Shown piece by piece: positions 15,694 to 25,463 of a stretch of DNA of 64,000 bases. The stretch comes from Aquimarina sp. AU474 (GTDB lineage: Bacteria; Bacteroidota; Bacteroidia; Flavobacteriales; Flavobacteriaceae). The translations under genes and the position numbers were made by a program. Each line of letters begins with the position of its first letter. Position 1 is the stretch's first letter. The stretch covers positions 1,364,001 to 1,428,000 of the forward strand of contig NZ_OMPE01000009.1 of assembly GCF_900312815.1 (NCBI RefSeq), written 5' to 3'. Under the pieces are notes generated by a model. It saw only the letters and a program-made list of their open reading frames with translations. It had not been told where the DNA came from and searched no databases.

Positions 15694-17071
15694 GTGGTTG
15701 TTGCGAAGATTTGGTATTATGATAAATTTCCCAACCTAAAATCGCAAATACCGAAAGATATTCTAGTCCTACCATCCAAAGGTTTTCTTTGAAATCTGGA
15801 TGTATATATGCTGTATAACTTAAAATAACCACAAAAGACCATACTATAGGATATTTGTAATTGGTAAATATGCAAAGTGACAATGGCACTGCGATGTACC
15901 AGGGATGTACTGTTGTCGATAAGAAATAATACATGCAAATACCAAGTATCATTGCCGTAATTAGTTGAGGTATTGTATTATTTTTTCTAATAAAGGTTAA
16001 GCCTAGTAATATGACTATTACAATGATAGGTAAGATTTTACCGGCAGTTTCAATTACATTCCATCCAACAATTTGAAATCCGATCCAACGAATTACAAAA
16101 AAGATACTTGCATTAAATTCAAAATTCTGGAACCATAAACTAATTGTTTTACTGAAATTATTCAAGAATTCTCCAGAAAGAAAAGGTGCAAATGTTAGCA
16201 ATACGGTACCAATTACGATGCTGTAGAATCCTATTAATTTAAATAATCCCGAGGTAATGTTTTTTTTGTCAAATGCTTTTTCCTTGCCAAAAACGAAATT
16301 TTTAAAGAATAAAGGTAAAAACAAAAGTGGAATTAATTTTACTGAAACAGAAAGAGCTAACACAACAGCTGCCCAGTACCAGTAGCCTTTTTGAAGTAGA
16401 TATAATGACCAAATAATAAAAAAGACCATTACTGCTTCAAAATGAAGATTTCCGGCTAGTTCAATGATAATAAAAGGATTGAGGATATACCAAAAAATGC
16501 GATTTGGAGGAAGGTTAAAAGATTTTAATAATTTTCTTCCAAAGAAAAATGTACCAACATCTGCCAAAACAATGAGTATTCTAAATACTATAGCAGATCC
16601 AATAATGCTTTTACTGGCGAATAATGCGGCAATAAAATAACAAAACTGACTTACGGGAGGATAATTGGTATAATGATGGCCATTAAGTGTTCCCATGCCA
16701 TTATATAGCTCTTGGGCTTGCGCAATGGGAGCATTACCATCTGCGATCCAGATTTCGGGTAGTGATAGATAGGGATTAAAACCTTCTAATAACATTCGCC
16801 CATCCCATATAAATCGATAAAAATCTTGCGATAAGTTTGGGATTGCAAACAAAAACACAAGCCGAAATATCAATGCGGCAAAGGCAAGAAGTTTCCAGTT
16901 ATCTGAGTTTTGTTGTATGAGTTTATAAGAAATGAAAAATACGACAGACCACAGACTAATCAATTTAAAAAAATCAGTACGTTCTAACTGATACCCAAAA
17001 CTCCAATAAAAAAGAATACCAATAAGAATAAGGAGAATGGAAAATCTGTTATATTTCCATTGTTGTAACAT
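15674..17071 (-). CDS. Polytopic GT-C-type mannosyltransferase-like membrane protein
   Basis: 465 aa with about ten to twelve hydrophobic segments. The first loop contains LSQDFYRFIWDGRMLLEGFNPYLSLP (about 80-105), with the acidic residues and 'GxNPY' typical of GT-C enzymes that use polyprenyl-phosphate sugars, and a later HPWY motif. It belongs with a PIG-M/alpha-mannosyltransferase-like group; the sugar is not certain. Start codon overlaps the stop of the upstream GT2 gene (TAATG). Last gene of a four-gene operon. Confidence 0.75.
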   Translation of the reverse strand: MLQQWKYNRFSILLILIGILFYWSFGYQLERTDFFKLISLWSVVFFISYKLIQQNSDNWKLLAFAALIFRLVFLFAIPNLSQDFYRFIWDGRMLLEGFNPYLSLPEIWIADGNAPIAQAQELYNGMGTLNGHHYTNYPPVSQFCYFIAALFASKSIIGSAIVFRILIVLADVGTFFFGRKLLKSFNLPPNRIFWYILNPFIIIELAGNLHFEAVMVFFIIWSLYLLQKGYWYWAAVVLALSVSVKLIPLLFLPLFFKNFVFGKEKAFDKKNITSGLFKLIGFYSIVIGTVLLTFAPFLSGEFLNNFSKTISLWFQNFEFNASIFFVIRWIGFQIVGWNVIETAGKILPIIVIVILLGLTFIRKNNTIPQLITAMILGICMYYFLSTTVHPWYIAVPLSLCIFTNYKYPIVWSFVVILSYTAYIHPDFKENLWMVGLEYLSVFAILGWEIYHNTKSSQQPLIASSS

Positions 17072-18543
17072 TATAATTTAGAAGTTACGGATTTGAGAAA
17101 TACAAATCCAAAACCAAGAAATAACATAATGTGAAATAAGAATAAACCAAAATCTTGCAATTTAAATGCACTGTACAATGCAAATCCAAAATATGCCATT
17201 AATAAAGCTTCGATAATAGTATTGCCAGAAATATTCTTACTTACATATTTATTTCCTTTCCAGGAATCTTTTAGAGTATTGATATTAAATTTTGGTGTAC
17301 GTACAAATTCACTTTTCTTTCCAAAATGACCCTCAAGTACTGCCATAGAGTTATGTACAGAAAATCCCATAGCTATAGAGAAAAAGGTAAAAAACATTTT
17401 TATATACTCCATAAACTTCCAAAACCCTTTTCCATGAATTTTTTTAAAGGTATGCCAATAACAAAAGAAAAATATAACTGTGCTTAATGCAAAGAAGGCG
17501 ATTACATTAAAATACCAGCTAAATAAAGGATTGCTATTTTTGATGTACATTACAGGTACACTAAGTACTGCTACTAGCAATACTAATAAAAACATACTAC
17601 TGTTTAGTAAATGAAAGAAACTGTGAAATTTTGTTTTAAAAGGAACTGTTTTGTCTCTAAGGAGTTTCCAGTACAATTTTTGAAAGTTTTCGGCCGCACC
17701 TTTATTCCATCTAAATTGTTGAGAACGCGCTGCACTAATAACAACAGGCAATTCTGCAGGAGTTTCTACCTCTTCTAGATACTTAAATTTCCATTTTTTG
17801 AGTTGAGCACGATAACTTAAATCAAGATCTTCTGTTAGTGTATCACCTTGCCAATTTCCTGCATCTTCAATACATGTTTTTCTCCAAACACCAGCAGTAC
17901 CATTAAAATTAATAAAATGATCCTTATAGTTTCGACCTACTTGTTCCATTGTAAAATGAAAATCCAAAGCAAAAGCCTGAATTTTAGTAAGCATAGAATA
18001 ATCTCTATTGATATGACCCCATCGTGTTTGAACAACTCCTATATTTTGATCTTTAAAGTAGGGTATAGTTTGCAATAACCAATTTTTACCAGGAAGAAAA
18101 TCTGCATCAAAAATGGCAATATACTCTCCATGAGCAATTTTAAGTCCTTCTTTTAATGCCCCAGCTTTAAAACCAGTTCTATCTTCTCTACAAATGTGTT
18201 TAATGTTTAATCCAGTAGCCTGCAATTTTTCAATACGTGAAGCTGTAGTAATAACAGATTCATCTGTAGAATCATCTAATACTTGAATTTCCAGTTTGTC
18301 TTTTGGGTAATCAAGTTCTGCAATGTTATCCAGTAAACGATCCATTACGTATAATTCGTTAAATACTGGTAATTGAACAGTTACAAGGGGAATTTCTTCT
18401 TGTTTAGAAAAGTCAAAAGTTGGTGAGTTGTCAGGTTGCTTTCGGGCTTTTAGATAATTAACAAGTAGATTGAGCTGCGCCAAACTATACATAAATATAA
18501 TTAGTAGGGCCAATGTGTAGGTTATGATGATAGCAATATCCAT
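17071..18543 (-). CDS. Membrane glycosyltransferase family 2, cellulose-synthase-like
   Basis: 490 aa. One N-terminal membrane helix, a cytoplasmic GT-A domain (about 50-290), then four or more C-terminal helices. The processive/ceramide-glucosyltransferase type motifs are complete: VLDDSTD (about 89), FDADF, TEDLDLSYR and QQFRWNKG (QxxRW). Such enzymes transfer a sugar from a nucleotide sugar to a lipid or growing glycan at the inner membrane. Overlaps its neighbours by one base on both sides, so tightly coupled with a DPM-like GT2 and a GT-C enzyme. Confidence 0.88.
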   Translation of the reverse strand: MDIAIIITYTLALLIIFMYSLAQLNLLVNYLKARKQPDNSPTFDFSKQEEIPLVTVQLPVFNELYVMDRLLDNIAELDYPKDKLEIQVLDDSTDESVITTASRIEKLQATGLNIKHICREDRTGFKAGALKEGLKIAHGEYIAIFDADFLPGKNWLLQTIPYFKDQNIGVVQTRWGHINRDYSMLTKIQAFALDFHFTMEQVGRNYKDHFINFNGTAGVWRKTCIEDAGNWQGDTLTEDLDLSYRAQLKKWKFKYLEEVETPAELPVVISAARSQQFRWNKGAAENFQKLYWKLLRDKTVPFKTKFHSFFHLLNSSMFLLVLLVAVLSVPVMYIKNSNPLFSWYFNVIAFFALSTVIFFFCYWHTFKKIHGKGFWKFMEYIKMFFTFFSIAMGFSVHNSMAVLEGHFGKKSEFVRTPKFNINTLKDSWKGNKYVSKNISGNTIIEALLMAYFGFALYSAFKLQDFGLFLFHIMLFLGFGFVFLKSVTSKL

Positions 18544-19235
18544 TATGAAAAGCTATATTTAAAAATCCAACTTAAAATCTTAACGCCTGCAAATATAGCA
18601 CCTTTTATGGTTCCTGAAACTTTTGAGACACCAATTCTCTTTTTATAATGCACGGGTACTTCTTTATAACTGTAACGTTTCCTTAACACTTTTAACTGCA
18701 TTTCTACTGTCCAACCATAGGTTTTATCAACCATTTCTAAAGATAGAAGCTTATCATATTTGATAGCCCTAAAGGGACCAAGATCTGTAAATTTAGCCTT
18801 GAAAAAAAGTTTCATTAGGCTTGTAGCCAACCAATTTCCAAAGATTTGAGGGAATGTCATAGATCCAGCTTCTCTAAGTTCTTTTACTCTAGATCCAACG
18901 ACCATATCAATGTCATCATTGATTATTGGCTTTACAATATTTATAAGTTCTGCCGGATAATCACTATAATCTCCATCAAGAAATACGATGATTTCGGGTT
19001 TGGTTTCTTTTGTAGCGATATATTGCATACCTTTTAAACAGGCATACCCATACCCTTTTTGTTTTTCGATCAACACTGTTGCGCCGGCATTTTTTGCTAC
19101 ACTTTCTGTATTATCTGTAGAATTATTACTCACCACAATCACTTCAGAGACAATATCAGGAATCTCTTTGATCACATGAGCAATAGACTCTTCTTCATTA
19201 AAAGCGGGTATGATAACGTTTATAGTTGGAGGCAT
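18543..19235 (-). CDS. Dolichyl-phosphate-mannose-synthase-like glycosyltransferase (GT2)
   Basis: 230 aa GT-A domain: VIIPAFNEEESIAHVI (7-22), VVSNNSTDNT, IVFLDGDYSDYP (the DxD-type metal site, about 83-94), GSRVKE, and the late W-T-V-E-M-Q segment. DPM1-like enzymes make polyprenyl-phosphate sugar, which the GT-C enzyme at the end of this operon would use as donor. No transmembrane segment except a hydrophobic C-terminus. Confidence 0.85.
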   Translation of the reverse strand: MPPTINVIIPAFNEEESIAHVIKEIPDIVSEVIVVSNNSTDNTESVAKNAGATVLIEKQKGYGYACLKGMQYIATKETKPEIIVFLDGDYSDYPAELINIVKPIINDDIDMVVGSRVKELREAGSMTFPQIFGNWLATSLMKLFFKAKFTDLGPFRAIKYDKLLSLEMVDKTYGWTVEMQLKVLRKRYSYKEVPVHYKKRIGVSKVSGTIKGAIFAGVKILSWIFKYSFS

Positions 19236-19714
19236 TATAGAGCAGCGTTGGGATTGTCTCTTTTAAAGCTAAAAACATCGGTCCATTCACCAGTTTTTAT
19301 ATCATTGATATAACGTTCAGCTTTAAAAAGTTTATTGTTTTTATACAATAAGCAATATCCTTCTTTTTTATTGTTTTTATACTGATACTTTCGGGTTATT
19401 CCGGCTGCAATATCGTAAATAATCCACCATTTTTCGGCTTTATCACTAATAAAATGGCCTTCCTTAAGTAATTTGCTTTTTTCAGAATAATAATACCAGT
19501 ACCCATTTTTCTTATTATTTTTAAAATGCCCTTCATGAGATACCTTGCCATTTGCATGATAGAAATGCCAAAAATCTACTTTAGTTTCATCTAATTTCCA
19601 TCCTTCGGCCTTCACTGTACCATTTGGATAATACTCATAATGATAGTCTTTTTGAGAGAACAATTGATTTCCCGACAAAGAGTATATAAGAAGCAAAATA
19701 ATAAGCTTATCCAT
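19235..19714 (-). CDS. Secreted MORN-repeat (YwqK-like) protein
   Basis: 159 aa with a signal peptide (residues 1-20, before QKDYHYEYY). Four or five MORN-like repeats follow, each of the form 'Y.NG..xxEG.F.NN.K.GxW..Y' (YPNGTVKAEGW, HANGKVSHEGHFKNNKKNGYW, KLLKEGHFISDKAEKWW, YKNNKKEGYC). MORN/YwqK proteins are often surface or periplasmic and have no fixed role. Probable first gene of the glycan operon; a one-base overlap couples it to the DPM-like gene. Confidence 0.8.
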   Translation of the reverse strand: MDKLIILLLIYSLSGNQLFSQKDYHYEYYPNGTVKAEGWKLDETKVDFWHFYHANGKVSHEGHFKNNKKNGYWYYYSEKSKLLKEGHFISDKAEKWWIIYDIAAGITRKYQYKNNKKEGYCLLYKNNKLFKAERYINDIKTGEWTDVFSFKRDNPNAAL

Positions 19715-20048
19715 AATTAATTGTTAATTTATGTTTGCTTAGACGAAAATTATCTTCAACACCAACAAATAATTTAAAAAAAATCAGTGATATTTTGATC
19801 TTACGCATTGTTTTTATTGATTTTTAGTTAGATAACAATTTTTGTTTAGGCTTTTTCAATCATGAATATATGACTATTCTAATCTACAAATTATCACGTC
19901 GTACATAATAAATATCGATTAAATGCATTAAAGTATAGATAAAATGCACTTTTAGTTTGTTTATCCGTTAAACAATTGTTATATTGGTAGTGTATTACTT
20001 ACATTTTCACTGACTTGATTGGGCTTATCTATCAAAATTTAGAAGAGT
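19715..20048. other. Divergent AT-rich spacer
   Basis: 334 bp between the MORN gene and the histidine kinase. It must contain both promoters. A TACATTTT (20000-20007) resembles a -7 element for the kinase with one mismatch, but no -33 is correctly spaced. Nothing else recognised. Confidence 0.4.
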
Positions 20049-21326
20049 ATGAATTTTTTACCCCAGAAAACAGCAAGTCTTTTCAAATTTGACAAAGTAT
20101 TATTTACTACACTTTTTATAGTGCTTCCAGGAATCATCCTAGATGGTTTGGTAGAATACAATAATGGTGGTGTTAATTTATATTTTATACGTGGCCTTTT
20201 TACATTTTCTATTGTAACAGTTGGACTTTTGCTATATAGTAAATCTTTGATAAGAAAATCAAGTCTATTAGTACTTTCGGTGTATGCAGTGGTCATTTGT
20301 ATGATGACAACCTTAACTTGGGGTTATTATGATCCAAATTTTCAGTTTGAACCATTTTTTCTTAAAGTTGAAGTGATCATGTCGTTGCTATTTTTTGCGG
20401 TAGGGATGTTAGTTCATTTTAGACATATTATAATATTGTTAGCTCTTAATTTTATTTTTATAACAGTGTGTTTATTCTGCTATCCTCAATTTCCGATAGA
20501 GAAATTTGCCTTTTATGGGGTAATTGTAAGTGGTGGTGGATTAATGGCATATTTTTGTCAACGTACACTAGTTATATTATCTAGAAAGGTTAAGGAAGCG
20601 AACAGATTGATAAGCATAAAAAATGAAGAACTTAAGGAAATGAATCAATCAAAGGATGACCTTTTTAGAATAATTGGACATGATTTAAGAACACCATTTT
20701 ATCAATTAAGATCATTAATTGATTTGGTAGATGAAGTCGATGATGATCATGAGAAGACAAAAATTAAAGAAATGATAAGACAATCTGCCGATAAAGGAAA
20801 TCAGTTGTTAGAAGATTTATTAGAATGGGGAAATATTTATAAGAAACAATCTCAGGTTTTGCTTGAAACTAAAGAAATATCAAGTTTGGTTGATAAAGTA
20901 TTTGAGTTTACGGATATGAGACGAAGAAATAAACAAATTAGTTTGATAAATGAACTACCGCGGGATTTAAAAATCACTATTAATCCGGCAATGATGGAAA
21001 CTGTAATGAGAAACTTAATAGCAAACGCGATTAAATTTTCGCATAGAGGTTCTAATATAGTAGTTAGGTCCAAAATGGTAGGGGAGCATATAATAATTGC
21101 AATCGAAGATAAGGGAATAGGTATGTGTGAATACAGTCTTGGCAACCTATTTACTAAAGAAAAGAATAACTCTACTATAGGTACAGAAAATGAAAAAGGA
21201 ACAGGGTTTGGTTTAAGTATAGCCAAAAAGTTAGTAGAGAAGCAGAACGGAATTTTTGAAATAGAAAGCAAGCGTGAAGAAGGAACTACAATCAATATGT
21301 ATTTTCAACATAGTATGAGTGCTTGA
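20049..21326 (+). CDS. Membrane sensor histidine kinase (orphan)
   Basis: 425 aa. Six hydrophobic segments (about 15-172) form a compact membrane sensor without an extracellular domain, followed by a short coiled coil (178-205), a HisKA phosphoacceptor domain with His211 (IIGHDLRTPFYQL) and a HATPase domain with N-box (NLIANAIKFS), G1 (EDKGIGM) and G2 (KGTGFGLSIAKKLVEKQNG). No response regulator gene is adjacent. Ends at the strong terminator 21348-21375. Confidence 0.88.
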   Translation: MNFLPQKTASLFKFDKVLFTTLFIVLPGIILDGLVEYNNGGVNLYFIRGLFTFSIVTVGLLLYSKSLIRKSSLLVLSVYAVVICMMTTLTWGYYDPNFQFEPFFLKVEVIMSLLFFAVGMLVHFRHIIILLALNFIFITVCLFCYPQFPIEKFAFYGVIVSGGGLMAYFCQRTLVILSRKVKEANRLISIKNEELKEMNQSKDDLFRIIGHDLRTPFYQLRSLIDLVDEVDDDHEKTKIKEMIRQSADKGNQLLEDLLEWGNIYKKQSQVLLETKEISSLVDKVFEFTDMRRRNKQISLINELPRDLKITINPAMMETVMRNLIANAIKFSHRGSNIVVRSKMVGEHIIIAIEDKGIGMCEYSLGNLFTKEKNNSTIGTENEKGTGFGLSIAKKLVEKQNGIFEIESKREEGTTINMYFQHSMSA

Positions 21327-21347
21327 TTTATACTATATAATAGAATA

Positions 21348-21375
21348 AGAAAAGCCCCGAAACCGGGGCTTTTCT
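21348..21375. terminator. GC-rich bidirectional terminator
   Basis: Perfect 12-bp stem AGAAAAGCCCCG (21348-21359) / CGGGGCTTTTCT (21364-21375), with A/T tracts on both sides, between the convergent histidine kinase and polyferredoxin genes. Confidence 0.85.
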
Positions 21376-21395
21376 TTATTTATATTTTTAATAGA

Positions 21396-22994
21396 TTATT
21401 TTTTATTTACATAGTCCATTAAATCTACATCATTACCTAATAAAATTTCATTAGAACTGATGCGTCCATCTAATTTATCGTTTTCTAATTTTAAAACTCC
21501 TCTTGGGCAAACAGCAGAACAGATACCACAACCTACACAACTAGATCTCACTATATTTTCACCTTTTTGAGCATAAGACCTCACATCGATTCCCATTTCG
21601 CAATATGTAGAACAGTTTCCACAAGAGATACATTGCCCTCCATTAGTGGTAATTCTAAATTTTGAGAATAACCTTTGTTGAAATCCTAAGATAGCGGCCA
21701 TAGGGCAACCAAATCTACACCAAGCTCTGTTACCCAAAATAGGATAAAAACCGGTTCCGATAACACCAGAAAATATAGATCCGATTAAGAAACCGTAAGA
21801 AGATCGAAGTGTTTCTGCTTTCAAGAAAAATATTTTACCACCATCACCAAATACATGAATACCTATTAATAATATGATTACTGCAAAATATCCAATAGCT
21901 CCGTATTTGGCATCTTTTCCTAATTCTTTTCTTTTAAAAACCATAACACCAACAAAAACTAATGTTAGAAACCCAGCAACACTCATTAGAAAAACATCTT
22001 TAGTTAACCAATATTTATTGGGGTCATATCCCAAATACGTATATACGACTGCTGTTGTCATTACCACAGCAAATACCAATACAGTATGAATTAACCAACG
22101 TTCTAGTTTCCATGCGCTTAATTTTTTACTAGATAATTGTCTAAACGAGTCTCCAGCAGTTTCGGCTAATCCACCACATCCACAAACCCATGAACAATAC
22201 CATCTCTTACCAAATTTATAGGTAAGAATTGGAGTAATGATAAATATAGAAGCGATTCCAAAAATTAGTAATGCTAATCCAATATTACCAGCATTAATAA
22301 ACTCATCTATTCTATATTGTTCGAAGTTATAATAATTTAATGGCCATACATTTTTTAAGTCGTAATATGGTAATTTAAAAGTTTCTGAGTTTAATCTAGC
22401 CATGAACTCTGGAATCAGAAATGCAAATCCTAATTGAAAAAACATTACAGAAACGGTTCGGATTTGCTGATATCTGTTATGTCTATATTTTAGAATAAAT
22501 TTATAACCAAAAGCGATTATAGCAATCGTATATAATGTACCATAAACAAACCATTGACTTGCCGGATTACCACTTAATATTCGGCTTAAAGGGTCGAATA
22601 AAGCTACTAGCCCGGTATTAGCTTCACCATTTGTTCCTAGGCCTAATAAGTCTGCGTAAAAATATAGTACTACATAAAAGGCTGTTAATCCAACACCAGT
22701 TAACCAACCTAATACTCCGCGAGAGGAAATAGATTTAAACCAAACCCCATCATTTTTAATTCCTTCTAATTTAGTTAAATAGGCGTCATTTGCGAAAAGG
22801 ACAGTTCCTACGGTAATTAATCCGAGAGATATTGCTAAGAAAACTCCTTGATTTGGAAAATTGGTATTAAAAAGTGCGAGTGCCAAGACAAAAAGCCCAA
22901 CTAACCCTATAGCCAATGCTATTTTTTGTTTAGACGAAACCCCTTTGACATTGGGACTCGCAAGAGACATACTGTGATCTATTTTATTGCTCAT
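21396..22994 (-). CDS. NapH/NosR/CcoG-like membrane polyferredoxin
   Basis: 532 aa with about nine to ten membrane segments. Cys clusters: CSWVCGCGG (near 245) and CRFGCPMAA (near 425), the CxxxC(P) motifs of NapH/NosR-type proteins, then two C-terminal [4Fe-4S] ferredoxin motifs, CISCGNCSTYCEMG and CVGCGICSAVCPRG. Such proteins move electrons across the inner membrane between quinol and cytoplasmic or periplasmic partners. It lies 48 bp after the FAD oxidoreductase on the same strand, a likely electron donor or acceptor. No nap or nos structural genes are near, so the terminal partner is unknown. Confidence 0.85.
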   Translation of the reverse strand: MSNKIDHSMSLASPNVKGVSSKQKIALAIGLVGLFVLALALFNTNFPNQGVFLAISLGLITVGTVLFANDAYLTKLEGIKNDGVWFKSISSRGVLGWLTGVGLTAFYVVLYFYADLLGLGTNGEANTGLVALFDPLSRILSGNPASQWFVYGTLYTIAIIAFGYKFILKYRHNRYQQIRTVSVMFFQLGFAFLIPEFMARLNSETFKLPYYDLKNVWPLNYYNFEQYRIDEFINAGNIGLALLIFGIASIFIITPILTYKFGKRWYCSWVCGCGGLAETAGDSFRQLSSKKLSAWKLERWLIHTVLVFAVVMTTAVVYTYLGYDPNKYWLTKDVFLMSVAGFLTLVFVGVMVFKRKELGKDAKYGAIGYFAVIILLIGIHVFGDGGKIFFLKAETLRSSYGFLIGSIFSGVIGTGFYPILGNRAWCRFGCPMAAILGFQQRLFSKFRITTNGGQCISCGNCSTYCEMGIDVRSYAQKGENIVRSSCVGCGICSAVCPRGVLKLENDKLDGRISSNEILLGNDVDLMDYVNKK

Positions 22995-23042
22995 TTTTTT
23001 AATATTTTTGATGGATCATAGAATCTACGATCCTTTTATTTT

Positions 23043-24344
23043 TTATGCTGTTTGTAGTTGTGATGATTTATAAGCCGAAAGGATTGCTGCCTCATGGGTT
23101 TTATAAAATTCTGGATCAAAATTGGCCAGTGGTAGATTTTGCATTACAAAATCAACATCTCTTTTTTCGGTAAGCCAAAGGTCAAAAACTTCATGGCGCA
23201 TCCTAATGCCAAATGTATTTATACCCAAAAACTCTTTGGTTTCTTTATGATATGATACTGTAATACATTTGGTGTCATCTTCATGTATCCAATGAAATTG
23301 CTGTTCATATTCCTTAGGTTTTCCAAATACCCAACCATAGGTTTGATATTCTATATCTAAAAATTTGGCGCTATTAAACCAATGTCCAGGTTTATATTCG
23401 AGTTTATTTCCACATATGGTCTGTGCAACAGTTTCACCCATCATTCTACCTGTATACCAAACTGCTTCTATAGGTCTGCGGTTACCAATGGCTTCGTGTT
23501 GTTCTGCACAATCTCCTATAGCATATATATTAGGGATATTTGTTTCTAAATATCTATTAACTTTCACTCCTCGTCCTAGTTCTATACCAGAATCTTTTAA
23601 GAAATCTACATTGGGTGATACGCCCGGAGTTAACCCTACAACATTACAATCAATTACTTCTCCAGTTTCCTGTATAACAGCTCCCTTAACTTTGCCATTT
23701 TCATCGGCAATGATTTCTTTAAGATTCATCCCCAAGCGCAGATCAATATGATGATTAAGGATATGTCTATTAATCATTCCACTTTCACCTGGGGGTAGTA
23801 CTGCATTCCAAAAACTATCTTCTCTTACCAAAAATGTAACCGGAATACCTCTAGAATGTAACATTTCGGCTAATTCTATCCCGATTAATCCACCACCTAC
23901 AATTACTGCGCGCTTACAAACTTTATTATTGGGGGCGTATTTTTCGAGATTTTCGAGATCTTGTTTGTGATACATACCCATGACTCCATCAAGATCTTGA
24001 CCTGGCCATCCAAATTTATTTGGTTTAGAACCTACTGCAATAATCAATTTATCATAACCTAGAGTTTCACCATTAGTAAATACCAGTTCATTTGATTCAT
24101 GATTTATTTTAGATACAAAACCATTCTTGAGTTCAAGGTTGTTTTTTTTCCAAAACCAGTTTTCGTAGGGTTGTGTATGCTCAAACTTCATATGCCCCAT
24201 GTATATGTACATTAGTGCCGTACGGGAAAAGAAATAATCAGTTTCACCAGAAACTATGGTAATTTTCTTGTCAGACATTTTACGGATATGTCTTGCAGCG
24301 GTAACCCCTGAAATTCCATTTCCGATAATCACGATGTGTTCCAT
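23043..24344 (-). CDS. FAD/NAD(P)-dependent oxidoreductase, nitrite-reductase-like two-Rossmann type
   Basis: 433 aa. FAD site IVIIGNGISGVTAARHI (4-20), second Rossmann AVIVGGGLIGIELAEML (about 145-161), and FAD-closing IYAIGDCAEQ (about 279-288). No CxxxxC redox disulphide, so not a lipoamide-type enzyme; it resembles NirB-N or ferredoxin/rubredoxin reductases. A C-terminal extension (about 330-433) has many aromatic residues (GHWFNSAKFLDIEYQTYGWVF). Coupled with the polyferredoxin gene. No signal peptide. Confidence 0.85.
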   Translation of the reverse strand: MEHIVIIGNGISGVTAARHIRKMSDKKITIVSGETDYFFSRTALMYIYMGHMKFEHTQPYENWFWKKNNLELKNGFVSKINHESNELVFTNGETLGYDKLIIAVGSKPNKFGWPGQDLDGVMGMYHKQDLENLEKYAPNNKVCKRAVIVGGGLIGIELAEMLHSRGIPVTFLVREDSFWNAVLPPGESGMINRHILNHHIDLRLGMNLKEIIADENGKVKGAVIQETGEVIDCNVVGLTPGVSPNVDFLKDSGIELGRGVKVNRYLETNIPNIYAIGDCAEQHEAIGNRRPIEAVWYTGRMMGETVAQTICGNKLEYKPGHWFNSAKFLDIEYQTYGWVFGKPKEYEQQFHWIHEDDTKCITVSYHKETKEFLGINTFGIRMRHEVFDLWLTEKRDVDFVMQNLPLANFDPEFYKTHEAAILSAYKSSQLQTA

Positions 24345-24506
24345 AAAAGATAGTTGTTGATTGTGTCAATGTTTACTTAGAAGTGAATACTTCCCAAAGT
24401 AAGTCGCACATAAATATAAGAACTTAAGTCGTTCAATTAATTTAGAATCAGTCTAAAAACGAATACACTTGTAAGGCAATATGCAGTTTATCGTACATGA
24501 ATTTCT

Positions 24507-24520
24507 TTGATTGATATCAT
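24507..24520. promoter_or_regulatory. Possible Crp/Fnr-type site
   Basis: TTGATTGATATCAT matches the TTGATnnnnATCAA pattern with one mismatch. It lies in the 322-bp divergent spacer 24345-24666 between the FAD oxidoreductase and the DUF547 gene; a redox regulator would suit the neighbours. It may be chance. A short GAAGT/ACTTC inverted repeat is also present near 24392-24405. Confidence 0.3.
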
Positions 24521-24666
24521 AAAAAGAAATTAGAGAAATTCTGATTTTGTTTGTAAGTAGCTGATTTTCGGTTCGACTGAATGCCCGTTGCCAAGGTAAA
24601 TTTTAACATTTAAAAAAATATAGTATAAATTCAGTTTTAAAATAAACTGTTTAAAATAGAATACTC

Positions 24667-25377
24667 ATGAAAAGGATAGCAATCATTTTAATTATATTTT
24701 CGGTGCAGTTGGGTTTTTCACAAAGTACAACCGATTTTTTTGCTAAGGCAGATACCTTTTTTAAGACTTATGTGTCTAATGGAAGAGTAAAGTATAATGC
24801 CATAAAGAAAGACCCTACTTCTTTGGATGAATTATTAGCAATAGCTGCCAAAATACAAGTAACAAAAGGTAAGCCCAAAACGTTTCAGGCGTTCTACATT
24901 AATGCCTATAATTTATCTGTAATCAAAGGTGTTGTAAATAAATATCCTGTAAAATCGCCAACAAGTATTAAAGGTTTTTTTGACAAAACTAAGTATACAA
25001 TAGCAGGTAAAGGCACTACTCTAAACGATTTAGAAAATAAAATTCTTAGAAAGAATTTCCCTGCAGAAGCTAGATTTCATTTTGCATTGGTATGTGCTGG
25101 TCTAGGATGTCCTCCTATAATTGCATCTGCATACAAACCCTCTAGCTTAGAACAACAATTACAGAAACAAGCAGTCAAAGCACTTAACAACCCTAGTTTT
25201 ATTAAGGTAAAAGGGAAAAGAGTTCAACTATCTCAAATTTTTGAATGGTATAAGGTAGATTTTACTAGAGACGGAACTGAAATTGACTATGTAAACAAAT
25301 TTAGAAAAGAGAAAATCCCATCTAATGCCAAGGTATCTTATTACCCATATGACTGGACTTTAAACGCAATCAAATAA
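24667..25377 (+). CDS. Secreted DUF547 family protein
   Basis: 236 aa. Signal peptide residues 1-19 (ending GFSQ). DUF547 core: FQAFYINAYNLSVIKGVVNKYPV (about 76-98), TLNDLENKILRK, FHFALVCAGLGCPPI with both conserved Cys, FEWYKVDF. The fold resembles transglutaminase/peptidase-like domains, but activity is unproven. Three further DUF547 genes lie at 34-37 kb. This copy is the most divergent (LVCAGLGCP instead of INCAS-x-SCP) and sits beside a redox pair and a porin-like gene. Confidence 0.88.
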   Translation: MKRIAIILIIFSVQLGFSQSTTDFFAKADTFFKTYVSNGRVKYNAIKKDPTSLDELLAIAAKIQVTKGKPKTFQAFYINAYNLSVIKGVVNKYPVKSPTSIKGFFDKTKYTIAGKGTTLNDLENKILRKNFPAEARFHFALVCAGLGCPPIIASAYKPSSLEQQLQKQAVKALNNPSFIKVKGKRVQLSQIFEWYKVDFTRDGTEIDYVNKFRKEKIPSNAKVSYYPYDWTLNAIK

Positions 25378-25463
25378 TCAAAATAATTAACATCAATATC
25401 ATTAAAAAATAGGGTTAATAACGATCTAAGTGTTTTAATGATACATAAACTAATATGTAAATA

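Noticed and set aside
20852-21295. 147-codon open frame on the minus strand
   Set aside because: Lies fully antisense to the histidine kinase ATPase domain; no promoter and no family match. A shadow of the real gene.
23365-23751. 128-codon open frame on the plus strand
   Set aside because: Antisense to the FAD oxidoreductase, whose motifs on the other strand are clear.
24562-24572. TGATTTTCGGT, resembling the AraC repeat
   Set aside because: Only 11 of 18 bases match and it is 8 kb from the AraC unit; likely chance.
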